Program-made: the position numbers and the translations under genes
The notes under the pieces: model-generated
Told to the model about the DNA's origin: nothing
What the model saw: the letters and a program-made list of their open reading frames with translations, nothing else
The model's database searches: none
Assembly (NCBI GenBank): GCA_947173495.1
Contig: CAMWFQ010000003.1
Coordinates: 172,577-236,576, forward strand
Reading direction: 5' to 3'
DNA from: an uncultured Lachnospiraceae bacterium
Lineage (GTDB): Bacteria; Bacillota; Clostridia; Lachnospirales; Lachnospiraceae
DNA length: 64,000 bases
In this document: positions 37,301 to 46,123 of the stretch, piece by piece
How the letters are laid out: every line of letters starts with the position of its first letter
Numbering within the stretch: the first letter of the stretch is position 1

Positions 37301-37455
37301 ATTCCCATTTTTTTCATGATATCGATCTGCTCCAGCAGTATATCCTTATCCAGTTTTCCGTTCCACGCCCAGAATGGCGTCCCACGATATTCGCTGGTGG
37401 GATTTCTGAACAACTCGTCTGAAAGTGTCTTTTCTCCGTTTTTTTTATACAGCAT
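34330..37455 (-). CDS. GH106-like glycoside hydrolase (alpha-L-rhamnosidase-type)
   Basis: A 1041-residue protein whose N-terminal barrel begins EYRGTPFWAWNGKLD and contains MGMGGFHMHVRTGMDSPY and LYDEDRWPSGTAGG, the pattern of GH106/alpha-L-rhamnosidase-like proteins. Further segments such as AIFTDEPQF, ALTGHVLNEEEL and EAMLSELYGVTGWDCDFRTY supply the acidic residues expected around the active site. The C-terminal third looks like beta-sandwich domains (IRIPGYRGGLLKVFADGRDW). There is no signal peptide, so it should act on imported oligosaccharides. It starts 11 bp downstream of the response regulator of the first ABC-sugar locus. The exact substrate is uncertain. Confidence 0.78.
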   Translation of the reverse strand: MLYKKNGEKTLSDELFRNPTSEYRGTPFWAWNGKLDKDILLEQIDIMKKMGMGGFHMHVRTGMDSPYLNEEFMDFIKTCVEKAKEEDMLAWLYDEDRWPSGTAGGIVTQKHPEFAAKNLMITTRPYENGEKQEQQGSAAGRGRGGMRQNNGELLAVYDVVLNADGTLNTWKMIGEKESAAGTKWYAYLEHGMADPWFNDAPYVDTLSDDAMKCFVETTHEAYKRAVGEEFGETIPAIFTDEPQFNTKNTLDFAGEEKDLFLPWTTDIEETFLKEYGKDLLAGLPELIWELPKRRISELRYEYHNHVADRFVKAYCRQIGNWCRQNKIALTGHVLNEEELKSQTQALGEAMRCYRHFGIPGIDILCDRREYTTAKQAQSIVHQMGAEAMLSELYGVTGWDCDFRTYKLQGDWQAALGVTVRVPHLFWMTMKGEAKRDYPASIGYQSPWYDQFSMIEDHFARLNTALTRGTPLVRVAVVHPIESYWLHWGPSEQTAAVREHMEEQFHELAEILLFHGIDFDYISENELPYFCPEGGNPLRVGQMQYEVVIVCGCQTLRSTTLVRLEKFRAEGGEVLFIGECPELVDARPSDAVRGLYESSSKIVFSETAVLAALKPWRFLDIYRQDGSRENRILHQIRRDGEYLWLFAATGKNPTCQDVDDAEYVRFILKGSWKITLYDTLTGEIRPLQAAYRNGDTVLEKRWHHHESMLLRLEQGVGENCAADKMQVAGQGKMIFGTVPVELEEPNMLLLDMAEFALNGGEYMPEEEILRIDNLARQKLGIPLRRKEVTQPYRITPEVPGDMLSLRFSICSEILVERPELALEDMDGTEICLNHVPVKKSRTGWFVDKCIEKTLLPPLKKGVNILEIKVAVGTRTNLENYYLLGDFGVKVEGTRKTIIPPVRRLGFGSIVGQGLPFYTGNLLYKFRVCVTGQLKIRIPGYRGGLLKVFADGRDWGNVAFSPYLADLSGLEPGEHEIAIRLYGTRQNGFAQLHHTPGIWFYQSPDSYRSTGSRWRYEYQLKDAGIMTSPEIYGGFVRKEEKQV

Positions 37456-37466
37456 TTTCTTTTCTC

Positions 37467-38948
37467 CTATTCATCTTTCTTTTCCGCCATCTTCCTGTTC
37501 TTATACTGAGATGGCGTCATTCCCGTATACTTGCTGAAAACCGTTCCAAAATACAGCTGTTCAAAACCAATTTTTTCAGCCACCTCTCTTACCAGCATGG
37601 CCGGATTGCGATCCAGCAGACGGCATGCAATCCGAATCTTCCATTCCTGCTGATACTCCTTATAGGTCTTTCCCGTATAGATTCTGAATATTTTCCTTAC
37701 ATAAGGCTGGCTCACCTGAAATCTGTCGCATATTTCCTGCAGAGAATGATTTTTCTCCGGATTCTTCTCCATCAGGCTGCAGATCTGGTCAAACAGCTTT
37801 TTCTCATCTTTCCTCAAATTTTCTGTCCGTGTATCTATTCCCTGAAACACCTCCTCTATCTCTTTCCAAAGATTGTCCCTTATTTCTGCAAAACTGTCTC
37901 CCTGCCAGATAATCTCATCCAGTCTCTCATTATAGGGAATACTCTCGGCTTTCAGGAAATTGCTTTTGATCAGCAGAGCCGTCAGCTCATGCATCCAGCT
38001 TCGAATTCCGGCGATTTTGGCCTGATTCTGCTCCCACAGTGAAAACAGCTCAAAAAAATGTCTCTGAAAACTCTTTTTATCTCCCGCCTGTATATCGATC
38101 CTCAGTTGGTTCTTCAATGTTCCATCAGGGATATTGTTTTCTGCGGCACAGGTACATGGTTCCGTCAGCACCTCCCGAACCGCCTTCCCCGGAATAATTT
38201 TGTAGCGAAGCACTGTCCGGTAGAGCCTGCTTACTTCCTCTATCATTCCCTCTTGTACTCGGATTTTGGGGGTCCGGATACAGGCACAGGTACGTCTCCT
38301 GTCGGATCTTGCAAGTATTTTCGTGGATATTATTTCCAGATTTCTTACGTCCTCTTCTCCATCCTGCAGGAAAAAAATCCAGTTCTTGTAGACGAGGCTG
38401 AGTATTTCCCGATTTACACCGGAAGCAATCATGCTGATTTTATCCCGGTCATCTCCACAGTATACTGCCAAAAGACAAACGCTCCTGTATGACAGTACCT
38501 GTAGAAACCTTTCCTCCTCTCTTTTCCGAAAGGCGTTCTGAAGCTCTTCCTGTCTCCTGCTCGTATCCTTTTTCCGGTATCGCTCCTGAATGGAAAAAAG
38601 GATGTCCCGCAGCTCCCCGGGATGTATGGGCTTGAGAATATAGGCTGCCGTTTCCAGCTCTATGGCTTCCTTTGCGTATTCAAACATTCTGTATCCGCTT
38701 ATGACCACAAAATACATTTCACCATTCAGCTGCCTCGCCCTGCGTATCAGCTCCAGACCGGTCATTCCGGGCATTCGAATATCCGTGATCAGCACATCCG
38801 GATGTTCTTTTCCAATCAGCTCCAGTCCCTCTTCACCGCTGCAGCAAATACCGCATACAGAAAACCCCGCAATCTCCTCTGTAATTTTTTTCACAAACCG
38901 GCTAATAGGAGGTTCATCCTCCGTAATCAATACCCTGATTTCTCTCAT
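37467..38948 (-). CDS. YesN-like response regulator, AraC output domain
   Basis: A 493-residue regulator. The receiver domain spans residues 1-120, with acidic pocket EDE, phosphorylation site Asp56 in VLITDIRMPG and lysine in YILKPIHP. The middle part is a linker of unknown fold. The C-terminal AraC domain (SLQEICDRFQVSQPYVRKIF; VREVAEKIGFEQLYFGTVF; YTGMTPSQYKNR) binds DNA. It overlaps the kinase gene by 35 bp and presumably activates the ABC-GH106 locus. Confidence 0.92.
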   Translation of the reverse strand: MREIRVLITEDEPPISRFVKKITEEIAGFSVCGICCSGEEGLELIGKEHPDVLITDIRMPGMTGLELIRRARQLNGEMYFVVISGYRMFEYAKEAIELETAAYILKPIHPGELRDILFSIQERYRKKDTSRRQEELQNAFRKREEERFLQVLSYRSVCLLAVYCGDDRDKISMIASGVNREILSLVYKNWIFFLQDGEEDVRNLEIISTKILARSDRRRTCACIRTPKIRVQEGMIEEVSRLYRTVLRYKIIPGKAVREVLTEPCTCAAENNIPDGTLKNQLRIDIQAGDKKSFQRHFFELFSLWEQNQAKIAGIRSWMHELTALLIKSNFLKAESIPYNERLDEIIWQGDSFAEIRDNLWKEIEEVFQGIDTRTENLRKDEKKLFDQICSLMEKNPEKNHSLQEICDRFQVSQPYVRKIFRIYTGKTYKEYQQEWKIRIACRLLDRNPAMLVREVAEKIGFEQLYFGTVFSKYTGMTPSQYKNRKMAEKKDE

Positions 38949-40710
38949 TCCTTTTGCTTTCCTTCATCACCGCGGACAATTCCACGTGAAAGCCTCCTGA
39001 CGGCCTGTTTTCTATGATATAGTCAAAGTCTCCGTTATAATATAATTTCAGCCGCAGAATCGTGTTTCTCACGCCGATTCCATCTCTGACCTGCCCGCCT
39101 TCCTTCAGCATACTTTTCCATGCCAGATGCAGCTCATCCTGAAGAGCGGCGAGCATTTCCGGATTCATACCCGCTCCGTTATCCTCGATGGAAATCACCC
39201 AGCGCCCGTTCCTCTCATATCCTCTTATCTGAATTTCAATGGAAATGTGTCCCCTGTCAAAGGCATGCTCAAAAATATTTTCCACAAAGGGCTGCATCAC
39301 CAGCCGCAGAACCGGCTGTTCCAGAAGCTCTTCCTCACAGCCCAGCCGGTAGGTGATTCTGTCCTCAAACCTCAGTTTCATCAGCTCCAGATAAACTTTT
39401 GTATGATCCATCTCCTCCTGTATCGTTGTGACGGTACTGTTTCTGTCAGAAATAAAGTACTGAAGAAGCCCGGACAGCTTCAGACAGGCATCATACACTC
39501 CATCATCCCCGTTTTCAGAGCCCATAATCCCTATGATATTCAGGGTGTTGTAAAGGAAATGAGGATTGATCTGCCCCTGAAGAGAATGCAGCAGTTCTCT
39601 GATATGCAGGGTTTTCAGCGTGATTTCATTTTGGATCATGGTATCCAGCCGCTTTCTCATGCTCACAAATTCTTCATACAGGTATCTTGTTTCCTCGTAC
39701 CGTTCAAAGGGCTTTCTGCTGGTAACAGTTTTCAGATTTTCCAGAGTTGTGAACTGCATTTCCTCTTTGAGTGCCACCAACGGCATGGACAATTGTCTGG
39801 AAAATACCAGAATACCGCCGATCGTCAGCGTAAGCAGCAGAATTCCTTCTATAAGAAAGGTGAGAACAGTCCTGAAAACTTTGACATAAACCAGACTTCT
39901 GGGGGAAGAAAGCGTAACTGTGATCTGGCTGTCCCCGTTCCTGGCCGATGCAATCAGATGCTCATTTCTAAGCTCCTCTGTCCCTCTCAGCAAAAACTCC
40001 TGTTCAGGAAATCCCTCCGTAACATAAATAACCTGACCCTCGCTCTGAACCATGATCTCGGAATCACTGAGCTCGTCTATCCCAAAAATATAATTCATAT
40101 CCTCCAGCCTGATCTGTACGGCCAGATAGCCCACCGCCTTTCCCGGATCCCTCACCGCCCGTACCAGCGTCAGCGCTTCTGTATCAAATTCCGGAACAGC
40201 TTTGTCAGACACAGGCAACAGAATCGCAGCGCCATTGTTCCGGTCTGTCTCCTCTTTCCAATCCAGGCATTCGATCTGCTCCGGCCTCAGCCTGAACTGA
40301 AAGGTGTACTTATTGTTATACTTTTCGCTGGTGATAAAGTGGCCCATTTCATTAAAATAGACCAGATTATAATTGGATACCACATTCGGGTAGGTGCAGA
40401 CAGATGCGGCAACCCCCTGATAATATTGTCGTTCTTCATAGGTGGTATTGTCGTTGTAAGTCAATCCCTTGGCTTTCTGAAGAAAGCCCTCCTGACAGAT
40501 CACATTCAGAGAGATAAATTCCATGGTATCTTTCAGAAAACTGAACTGCTCCTCCGCCAGAAGCACAGCTGAATCCAGCCCGGCCTGCAGCGATTTTTCC
40601 GTACTTTTTGTGATATTAGCCGCAACGACTGCCAGCACAATCATCAGTGGAACGACTGCCAGTACAAGATAAGAAAGGATCAGTTTTCTGGTAAAGTTTC
40701 CATGTTTCAC
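38914..40710 (-). CDS. YesM-like sensor histidine kinase
   Basis: A 598-residue membrane kinase: transmembrane helix at about 9-31, extracytoplasmic sensor domain (dCache-like, 32-275), second helix (277-303), HAMP-like segment, then a His_kinase domain with the phosphorylated His384 in QINPHFLYNTLNIIG and an ATPase with SIEDNGAGM and RDGIGVRN. The start is GTG, 4 bp after the permease stop, with GGGA upstream. It senses an unknown extracellular sugar or a binding-protein complex. Confidence 0.92.
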   Translation of the reverse strand: MKHGNFTRKLILSYLVLAVVPLMIVLAVVAANITKSTEKSLQAGLDSAVLLAEEQFSFLKDTMEFISLNVICQEGFLQKAKGLTYNDNTTYEERQYYQGVAASVCTYPNVVSNYNLVYFNEMGHFITSEKYNNKYTFQFRLRPEQIECLDWKEETDRNNGAAILLPVSDKAVPEFDTEALTLVRAVRDPGKAVGYLAVQIRLEDMNYIFGIDELSDSEIMVQSEGQVIYVTEGFPEQEFLLRGTEELRNEHLIASARNGDSQITVTLSSPRSLVYVKVFRTVLTFLIEGILLLTLTIGGILVFSRQLSMPLVALKEEMQFTTLENLKTVTSRKPFERYEETRYLYEEFVSMRKRLDTMIQNEITLKTLHIRELLHSLQGQINPHFLYNTLNIIGIMGSENGDDGVYDACLKLSGLLQYFISDRNSTVTTIQEEMDHTKVYLELMKLRFEDRITYRLGCEEELLEQPVLRLVMQPFVENIFEHAFDRGHISIEIQIRGYERNGRWVISIEDNGAGMNPEMLAALQDELHLAWKSMLKEGGQVRDGIGVRNTILRLKLYYNGDFDYIIENRPSGGFHVELSAVMKESKRNERNQGIDYGG

Positions 40711-40714
40711 GTTA

Positions 40715-41551
40715 TCATCCCTTTACAGCTCCTGCTGTCATGCCCTCCAGTATCTTTTTATTCAAGAACAAATATAATATAATAATCGGCATTGAAACAA
40801 TGATTGCCGCTGCAAACAAATGACCATAGTCTGTCGTCCATGCGGACTTCAGAGAGAAAACAAACAGCTGAACGGTCTGTGATCCCGAGCCGGACATATA
40901 GTACAGCGGATTTTGAAAGTCATTATATACTACAATAGAACGCAGAATCACTACTGTCGCCGTAATTGGCTTTACCATGGGAAAAATCACTCTCCAGAAC
41001 AGTGAAAAGGGACCGCAGCCGTCTATAATAGCCGCTTCATCAATTTCCACCGGTATGGTCGCCACATATCCTTTATACAGCATGGTAGCAAAAGGAAACA
41101 ATGTAGCTACTTCAACCGCGATCAGGCCCATCAGCGTATTGGCTATATGCAGCCTGTCCAGCATCCAATAAGTGGGAATGACTGCCGCAGGAACAATAAG
41201 CCCGGCCAGAATCAGCTTATTTGAAATTGCACGGATTGTTCCTGTCCTGCGCTGCAGCAGGTAAGCGGTGGAGGCAGCGGCCAGAACCAGGATCAAAATG
41301 GCCGAAACCGTGAGGATCATACTGTTTCTGAATGCTTTTAAGAGCGCTCCGTTCTGGTATTGGAGAACATATGTATAATTCTCCAGAAAATTCCACTTTT
41401 CCGGGAGCTCCAGCGTAAGCCTTGCCGCATCTGCCTTTTCTTTTCCTGATGTGATGATGGCGAAATAAAAAATGATCCAATGTGTTATCACCGTGACCAG
41501 TACGATAATAACCTCCAGAATTTTGCTCAGCAGACTTCTCTTTCTAACCAT
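40715..41551 (-). CDS. carbohydrate ABC transporter permease, second subunit (CUT1)
   Basis: A 278-residue permease with six helices. The EAA loop is present as EIDEAAIIDGCGPFSLFWRV. It matches the MalG/YesQ-type partner, ending ILEGMTAGAVKG. The ATG at 41551 overlaps the preceding stop by one base (TAATG), with GGAGAGG upstream; a longer reading is rejected. With the next gene it forms the membrane channel for an oligosaccharide. No ATPase gene is in the locus. Confidence 0.92.
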   Translation of the reverse strand: MVRKRSLLSKILEVIIVLVTVITHWIIFYFAIITSGKEKADAARLTLELPEKWNFLENYTYVLQYQNGALLKAFRNSMILTVSAILILVLAAASTAYLLQRRTGTIRAISNKLILAGLIVPAAVIPTYWMLDRLHIANTLMGLIAVEVATLFPFATMLYKGYVATIPVEIDEAAIIDGCGPFSLFWRVIFPMVKPITATVVILRSIVVYNDFQNPLYYMSGSGSQTVQLFVFSLKSAWTTDYGHLFAAAIIVSMPIIILYLFLNKKILEGMTAGAVKG

Positions 41552-42405
41552 TATAACCTCTCCTCCCACTTACCGACAAAGGAATTTAATGGAAATACAA
41601 TAACAGACACAATCGCAAAAAGGATCACGTTTCCTGCCGTAGCCAATCCATAGCTTCCTCTGGAGAACAGTTTATATACAACGGAACCTATTACCTCTGT
41701 AGAATATCCGGGTCCCCCTCCTGTCAGGGTATAAATCAGATCATAATCTCTTAAGCCGCCAATCAGGGACAACGTCAAAACCGTATTGACTGTCGGAACA
41801 ATCAGCGGCAGTGTAATTTTTGTAAATTTTTTCAGATCCGTTGCCCCGTCAATTGCCGACGCTTCATAATAATCCTGTGGAATCGCACTGAGACCCGCAA
41901 CAAATATGATCACCGCAGTGCCCATCCCTTTCCATATATCTATGGCACAGCATGCAGCCAGAGCAACAGATTTATCCGTAAGAAAGCGAACCGCGGAAAT
42001 ACCCGCCGCGGATAAAGCCTGATTGACAATACCTGTGGGTTCCAACACACTCTGAAAAGCCGTGCCGATCACTACATTTCCCAACAGTGTGGGGGAAAAA
42101 ATCACAATCTTCAGATAGTTTCCGCTCCGTATTCCACTGCATACATAGCGTGCAATCAGCAATCCGAAAATCACCTTTGCAGAGCAGGTGACCACGGCAT
42201 ATATGGCTGTGTTGATCAACGCCGCCCGTGTGCTGGTCATGGTAAAAAAGGTCCTGAAATTCTCGGTTCCGGTAAAAACCGCTGTCTTCAGGTTCCATGT
42301 GGTCATGGAAAAATAGAAGGATGCAAAGGTGGGAATCACAAATATCGTAATATAAATCAGCAGCCCCGGAATCGCCAGCCAGATGGGATATCTCTTTCTG
42401 TTCAT
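41551..42405 (-). CDS. carbohydrate ABC transporter permease, first subunit (CUT1)
   Basis: A 284-residue, six-helix permease of MalF/YesP type. The EAA motif is DYYEASAIDGATDLKKFTKI, and LTGGGPGYSTEVIGSVVY is a family marker. It pairs with the downstream permease. A perfect hairpin lies between it and the binding-protein gene. Confidence 0.92.
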   Translation of the reverse strand: MNRKRYPIWLAIPGLLIYITIFVIPTFASFYFSMTTWNLKTAVFTGTENFRTFFTMTSTRAALINTAIYAVVTCSAKVIFGLLIARYVCSGIRSGNYLKIVIFSPTLLGNVVIGTAFQSVLEPTGIVNQALSAAGISAVRFLTDKSVALAACCAIDIWKGMGTAVIIFVAGLSAIPQDYYEASAIDGATDLKKFTKITLPLIVPTVNTVLTLSLIGGLRDYDLIYTLTGGGPGYSTEVIGSVVYKLFSRGSYGLATAGNVILFAIVSVIVFPLNSFVGKWEERL

Positions 42406-42429
42406 ATATTTCTTCCTCTCTGATCATGA

Positions 42430-42453
42430 CAGCCCGGCTGTAAATCCGGGCTG
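42430..42453. terminator. hairpin between binding-protein and permease genes (locus 1)
   Basis: CAGCCCGG and CCGGGCTG form a perfect 8-bp stem with an 8-nt loop, without a following U-tract. Such hairpins often stabilise or partly terminate the upstream message, so that more binding protein than permease is made. Confidence 0.6.
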
Positions 42454-42489
42454 CCCAACTCCTGCATAAAACTTCAGAAACGACTCCGC

Positions 42490-43908
42490 TTACCAGCCTG
42501 CAATCCCTTTCTGCTGTGCGTCAATCGCATTATCCTGTTCAATTTCCGCCACTGCCTGATCCGGTGTATAATCCCCTGTTCCTACCATTTGGAGAATGGT
42601 TGCCATATTGGAACCTTTAATATCACTGAAATATTCCATGACCGGTGAAGACGCCTTATCCACCCAGCTCTGTGCCTCTGTCACTGCTGTGGATACATTG
42701 TCGGGAAGGCTTACACCGTTGAGCATAAAGGCTCCTGTAGGCGTGGTTTTCGTGCAATAAGCATCTATCGCATCGCTTGTCGTCAAAAATTCCAGCAAAG
42801 CCAATACACATTCTTCCTTTTCTGCGGAAATATTCTTATTGGCGACCCACCCGGCGGGCATCCAGGTGGCTACCCCAAGAGACTGACTGTCCAGATCCGG
42901 AAGCGGGAAAAATCCGATATGATCTATTTTTTCTCCTGCCAGCTCTTCCACTGTCGCCATTACATTTGTACGGCAGACCAGCATGGCTACTTCCCCGTTT
43001 GCCAGCTGAACCGATGCGTCTTCAAAGGACAGGGACAACGGATCCTCACACTGATATCCTTTTTCCCAGATATCATACATTTTGGTGAGTCCTCTCATAT
43101 AAGCCTCGGACTCATGTAGCTCTGTCTCCTTTGCCGTATATTGCTGAGCAAAATCCGGATTCTCGTTCTGGACATAATAATATTGTGCCAGGAACAGAAT
43201 CTGTACTCCGGAAGGCGTACTGTAGGGGGAGGCGCAGGGAACAACATCTGATTCTGCCCTGATTGTTTCGCAGTTAGCCAGAAATGCCTCCCAGGTTTCC
43301 GGAATCTCCAGATTCAGATCCCCGTATACGTTTCTGTTATAGAATACGCCCGCCACATTGGATGTTGTAGCCGGCACCGCATATACGGCTCCTGTTTCGT
43401 TATCCGTCACGATTTCCCGATAACTGTCCACGATATTGGATAGCCACTTCTGTCCGGAAAGATCGTAGATATTGTCCTGGGGTGAAATGTTCTGCAGCTT
43501 GGCGCCTATGGAGTTCTGCCAGATATCCGGAAGATTCCCCGTTGCCGCACGTACCTGAATGGTATTTTCAGACTCGTCCGCATCGCTCGCCAGATGCTCC
43601 ACCTCAATCCTGCATCCGGTCAGTTCTTCAAACGCTGCAAACTGCGCATCATAGGCATCTGATATATCTCCGGTACTGCTGTGGGCAATATTCAGTGTGA
43701 TTCCTGTAAAATCTGCTCCGCCTGCCAGCGTTTCCTGCTGTGTTTCTTCATCCTGCGTCTCCGTATCCTGTGTTTCTTTGCCAGTCTCCGCTGCTTTTGA
43801 TTCATTCTCCGCTGCGGCCGTGCCCGACGCACCGCTCCCTGACGATGAACAGCCGGCCATGCTGACTACCATGGCCGCAGCCAGTATCATTGTTGCAAGT
43901 CTCTTCAT
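42490..43908 (-). CDS. sugar ABC transporter substrate-binding lipoprotein
   Basis: A 472-residue lipoprotein with signal peptide and lipobox SMAGC (lipidated Cys19), followed by a Ser/Glu/Thr-rich linker to about residue 65 and an extracellular solute-binding domain family 1 fold. Features include ITLNIAHSST, GNLPDIWQNS and YAVPATTSNVAGVFYNRNVY. The ligand is probably an oligosaccharide, perhaps rhamnose-containing given the GH106-like gene. ATG start with AGGAGG 8 nt upstream. It is the first gene of the locus. Confidence 0.92.
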   Translation of the reverse strand: MKRLATMILAAAMVVSMAGCSSSGSGASGTAAAENESKAAETGKETQDTETQDEETQQETLAGGADFTGITLNIAHSSTGDISDAYDAQFAAFEELTGCRIEVEHLASDADESENTIQVRAATGNLPDIWQNSIGAKLQNISPQDNIYDLSGQKWLSNIVDSYREIVTDNETGAVYAVPATTSNVAGVFYNRNVYGDLNLEIPETWEAFLANCETIRAESDVVPCASPYSTPSGVQILFLAQYYYVQNENPDFAQQYTAKETELHESEAYMRGLTKMYDIWEKGYQCEDPLSLSFEDASVQLANGEVAMLVCRTNVMATVEELAGEKIDHIGFFPLPDLDSQSLGVATWMPAGWVANKNISAEKEECVLALLEFLTTSDAIDAYCTKTTPTGAFMLNGVSLPDNVSTAVTEAQSWVDKASSPVMEYFSDIKGSNMATILQMVGTGDYTPDQAVAEIEQDNAIDAQQKGIAGW

Positions 43909-44064
43909 TCGTATTACCTCCTCGTATCGTTGATGTTTTCATATTATCATTCCCAATAAAATAATCTATAGAATATCCGCAACGGTTATATTGAAAAAAA
44001 GAAACAGCACTGCAGCACATTTTATTAATTAATCCTTAAGGTTTTCCAAATGCACCAAAAAATC

Positions 44065-44093
44065 TTTACTATTGTCTGAATTACTGTTAAAAT
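44065..44093 (+). promoter_or_regulatory. promoter of the diacylglycerol-kinase-like gene
   Basis: TTTACT (44065-44070), a 17-bp spacer and TAAAAT (44088-44093), 30 nt before the chosen ATG. It lies inside a longer open reading, which supports the shorter start. Confidence 0.55.
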
Positions 44094-44122
44094 GGGAAAA
44101 GAATTTAAAAGGGACAAAAGAG

Positions 44123-45097
44123 ATGTATTATATCATTGTGAACCCGGCTTCAAAGTCTGGACGGGGCGCCAGAATCTGGTCCGCAATACAGCCGGTTTTA
44201 GAAAAAAAGGATATCGAGTACAAGGTTTTCTTTTCTGCAAGAGCCGGTCATGTGATCAAACTGGTTCGTGATCTGTGCACTTCTCTTTTGGCAAAAGATA
44301 TGGAAATGATTTTGAAGCTGATCCTGTTGGGCGGGGATGGTACTCTGAACGAAGCCCTTCAGGGAATTTCGGATTTTTCGCGGGTGCAGATCGGTTATAT
44401 TCCTACCGGTTCCAGTAATGATATGGCACGGGATCTGAAACTGCCCAAATCTCCAGACGAGGTATTAGAGCGCATTTTATCCTGCCGGACTCCTTCCCTC
44501 ATGGATATTGGATGCCTTACCTATGAACAGACCTCAGGAGAGCTTTCCAGACAGCATGATGAAGAAGTAGCGCTTCGGCGCTATTTTGCTGTCAGCAGCG
44601 GTATCGGGTTTGACGCTGCCGTCTGTGAGGAGGCACTGGCATCCGGTTTTAAAAAAATCCTGAACAAAATCGGTCTCGGAAAGCTCACTTATCTTTCCAT
44701 AGCGCTCAGGCAGCTGATCAAAGCGCCCAAAATCACCTGCAGCATCACGCTGGAAGACGGAAAACAGATCTGTCTTCCCAAATTTTTGTTTGTTGCAGGA
44801 ATGATCCACTCTTACGAGGGCGGGGGATTCCAGTTTTGTCCCGGTGCCGACAGTCATGATGGACTGCTGGATGTCTGTGCCGTAGGCGATATTCCGAAGT
44901 GGCTTGTACTTCTGGCCCTTCCAACGGCATTTACCGGTGATCATTATCGTTTTAAAGGGATCGACCGCTACCAGGCAAGACTCATACACCTTGAGACCTC
45001 GACTCCCCTTTGGGTACATACCGATGGAGAAGTCACCATGAAAAGCAGTTCTGTTACCATGTCCTGCCAGAGGAACAGACTGCAGTTTTTGCTATGA
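44123..45097 (+). CDS. diacylglycerol kinase family lipid kinase (DagK/YegS-like)
   Basis: A 324-residue soluble lipid kinase. The N-terminal ATP-binding domain shows IIVNPASKSGRGA and the LLGGDGTLNEALQG signature, then GYIPTGSSNDMARDL. The second domain contains GIGFDAAVCEEA and GGGFQFCPGADSHDGLLDVC. It phosphorylates diacylglycerol or a related lipid at the membrane. The ATG at 44123 is preferred to an upstream one because of GGGA upstream and conserved YYIIVNP directly after. The gene ends inside a 12-bp hairpin and is followed by repeats and a PAP2 phosphatase gene, so the pair may work on related lipids. Confidence 0.88.
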   Translation: MYYIIVNPASKSGRGARIWSAIQPVLEKKDIEYKVFFSARAGHVIKLVRDLCTSLLAKDMEMILKLILLGGDGTLNEALQGISDFSRVQIGYIPTGSSNDMARDLKLPKSPDEVLERILSCRTPSLMDIGCLTYEQTSGELSRQHDEEVALRRYFAVSSGIGFDAAVCEEALASGFKKILNKIGLGKLTYLSIALRQLIKAPKITCSITLEDGKQICLPKFLFVAGMIHSYEGGGFQFCPGADSHDGLLDVCAVGDIPKWLVLLALPTAFTGDHYRFKGIDRYQARLIHLETSTPLWVHTDGEVTMKSSSVTMSCQRNRLQFLL

Positions 45098-45117
45098 AAG
45101 TCTTCGACTTTCATAGC
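45091..45117 (+). terminator. hairpin overlapping the lipid kinase stop codon
   Basis: GCTATGAAAGTC-TTC-GACTTTCATAGC is a perfect 12-bp stem with a 3-nt loop; the TGA stop lies in its left arm. There is no U-tract, so it may be a repeat or RNA-stabilising hairpin rather than a terminator. Confidence 0.5.
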
Positions 45118-45300
45118 ATGGATGGCCATGCGGCCCGCCAAAGCGGCAGGCTGAGCATGATGGGGGTTACTATGATCCCGAATCCTGATAATGACTGCAT
45201 TTGCATATAGATATACAATGAGGAAAACTGTGAAAAATAAATTTTTCACAGGCAAATTTGTGCTTGCGCCCAAATTCGCGGGCTGAGCAAGCAGGGAGGT
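45116..45300. repeat. repeat-rich spacer between lipid kinase and PAP2 genes
   Basis: Contains an ATGCGGCC...AGCGGCAGG core (45128-45150) also seen in copy A and in the DUF362 gene, a GGGGGTTACTATGA block (45162-45175) found inverted at 51368-51386, and an ATTTTTCACAGGCAAATTTGTGC block (45241-45263) that recurs near 51064. No gene is seen. Confidence 0.5.
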
Positions 45301-45304
45301 TATT

Positions 45305-45985
45305 ATGAAAACATTTTTTGAAAGGTATAAGCATGCGATACCGCTTATTATTTATGCATTGATTTACTGCGTCTGGTTTGCTTATCTCGAAAAAAAGGTA
45401 AAATATCCACAGTTTATTATTCATATGAAGGTGGATGATATCATTCCCTTTTGCGAGGTTTTTATCGTTCCCTATTTTCTGTGGTTCCTATATGTGTCAG
45501 CGGCGGTTCTGTACTGCTTTTTCAGGAATAAACAGGAATACTATAAAACCTGCGTGTTCCTTTTTACAGGAATGACCGTCTTTTTAGTCATTTCGACACT
45601 CTGGCCCAACGGACACCACCTTCGCCCTTATGTCATGCCCAGAGAAAATATTTTTACAGCCCTTGTATCCGGTCTGTACCGCGCCGATACACCTACCAAT
45701 TTATGGCCAAGCATCCATGTGTACAATTCCATCGGCGCCCACCTGGCTGTCCTTCATAATCAGAGGCTTGCCGCCGGCAAAAAAGTACGCACTGCCTCCC
45801 TTGTGCTGTGCGTCTCCATTATTTTCTCCACCGTATTTCTGAAGCAGCATTCCATGTTCGATGTTCTTACCGCTTTCGTTATGGCTGTTGTCATGTATTG
45901 GATTGTATATCAGGCTGATGTTGTAGCAATGTATCAGGCTTACCGCTCCGGTATCAAACGCAACAGAAGAGTACGCCGGGTCTGA
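45305..45985 (+). CDS. PAP2 superfamily membrane phosphatase
   Basis: A 226-residue membrane protein with about five to six helices. The three phosphatase motifs are present in variant form: GHHLRPYV, NLWPSIHVYNS (usually PSGH) and KQHSMFDVLTAF, where histidine and aspartate form the active site. It likely removes phosphate from a lipid such as phosphatidate or an isoprenyl diphosphate outside the membrane. ATG start with GGGAGG 5 nt upstream. It follows a lipid kinase gene on the same strand. Confidence 0.88.
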   Translation: MKTFFERYKHAIPLIIYALIYCVWFAYLEKKVKYPQFIIHMKVDDIIPFCEVFIVPYFLWFLYVSAAVLYCFFRNKQEYYKTCVFLFTGMTVFLVISTLWPNGHHLRPYVMPRENIFTALVSGLYRADTPTNLWPSIHVYNSIGAHLAVLHNQRLAAGKKVRTASLVLCVSIIFSTVFLKQHSMFDVLTAFVMAVVMYWIVYQADVVAMYQAYRSGIKRNRRVRRV

Positions 45986-45998
45986 TAGGTACTCAGAT

Positions 45999-46026
45999 AA
46001 AGGGGGCCGCAAATGGCGGCCCCCTT
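45999..46026 (+). terminator. terminator of the PAP2 gene
   Basis: AAAGGGGGCCGC and GCGGCCCCCTTT form a perfect 12-bp GC-rich stem with a 4-nt loop, ending in TTT. Confidence 0.75.
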
Positions 46027-46034
46027 TGATATAC

Positions 46035-46121
46035 GCATGAGCGCATAGATGAAATTGTTGCTTACGCAATGTACGCCCCATATGACGAGCAGGGAGAAAA
46101 TCTTCTCTGCTCGATTTTCAA
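46035..46121 (+). repeat. bipartite palindromic repeat, copy B
   Basis: Starts near GAGCGCAT, has a TTGTTGC-TTAC-GCAA stem, a C-rich joint, then GAGCAGGGAGAA/TTCTCTGCTC followed by GATTTTC. Same layout as copies A and C. It lies between the PAP2 terminator and the glycosyltransferase stop. Confidence 0.6.
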
Positions 46122-46123
46122 TA

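Noticed and set aside
39127..40572. Long plus-strand frame opposite the histidine kinase
   Set aside because: It lies entirely antisense to a well-supported kinase gene, and its protein has no recognisable features.
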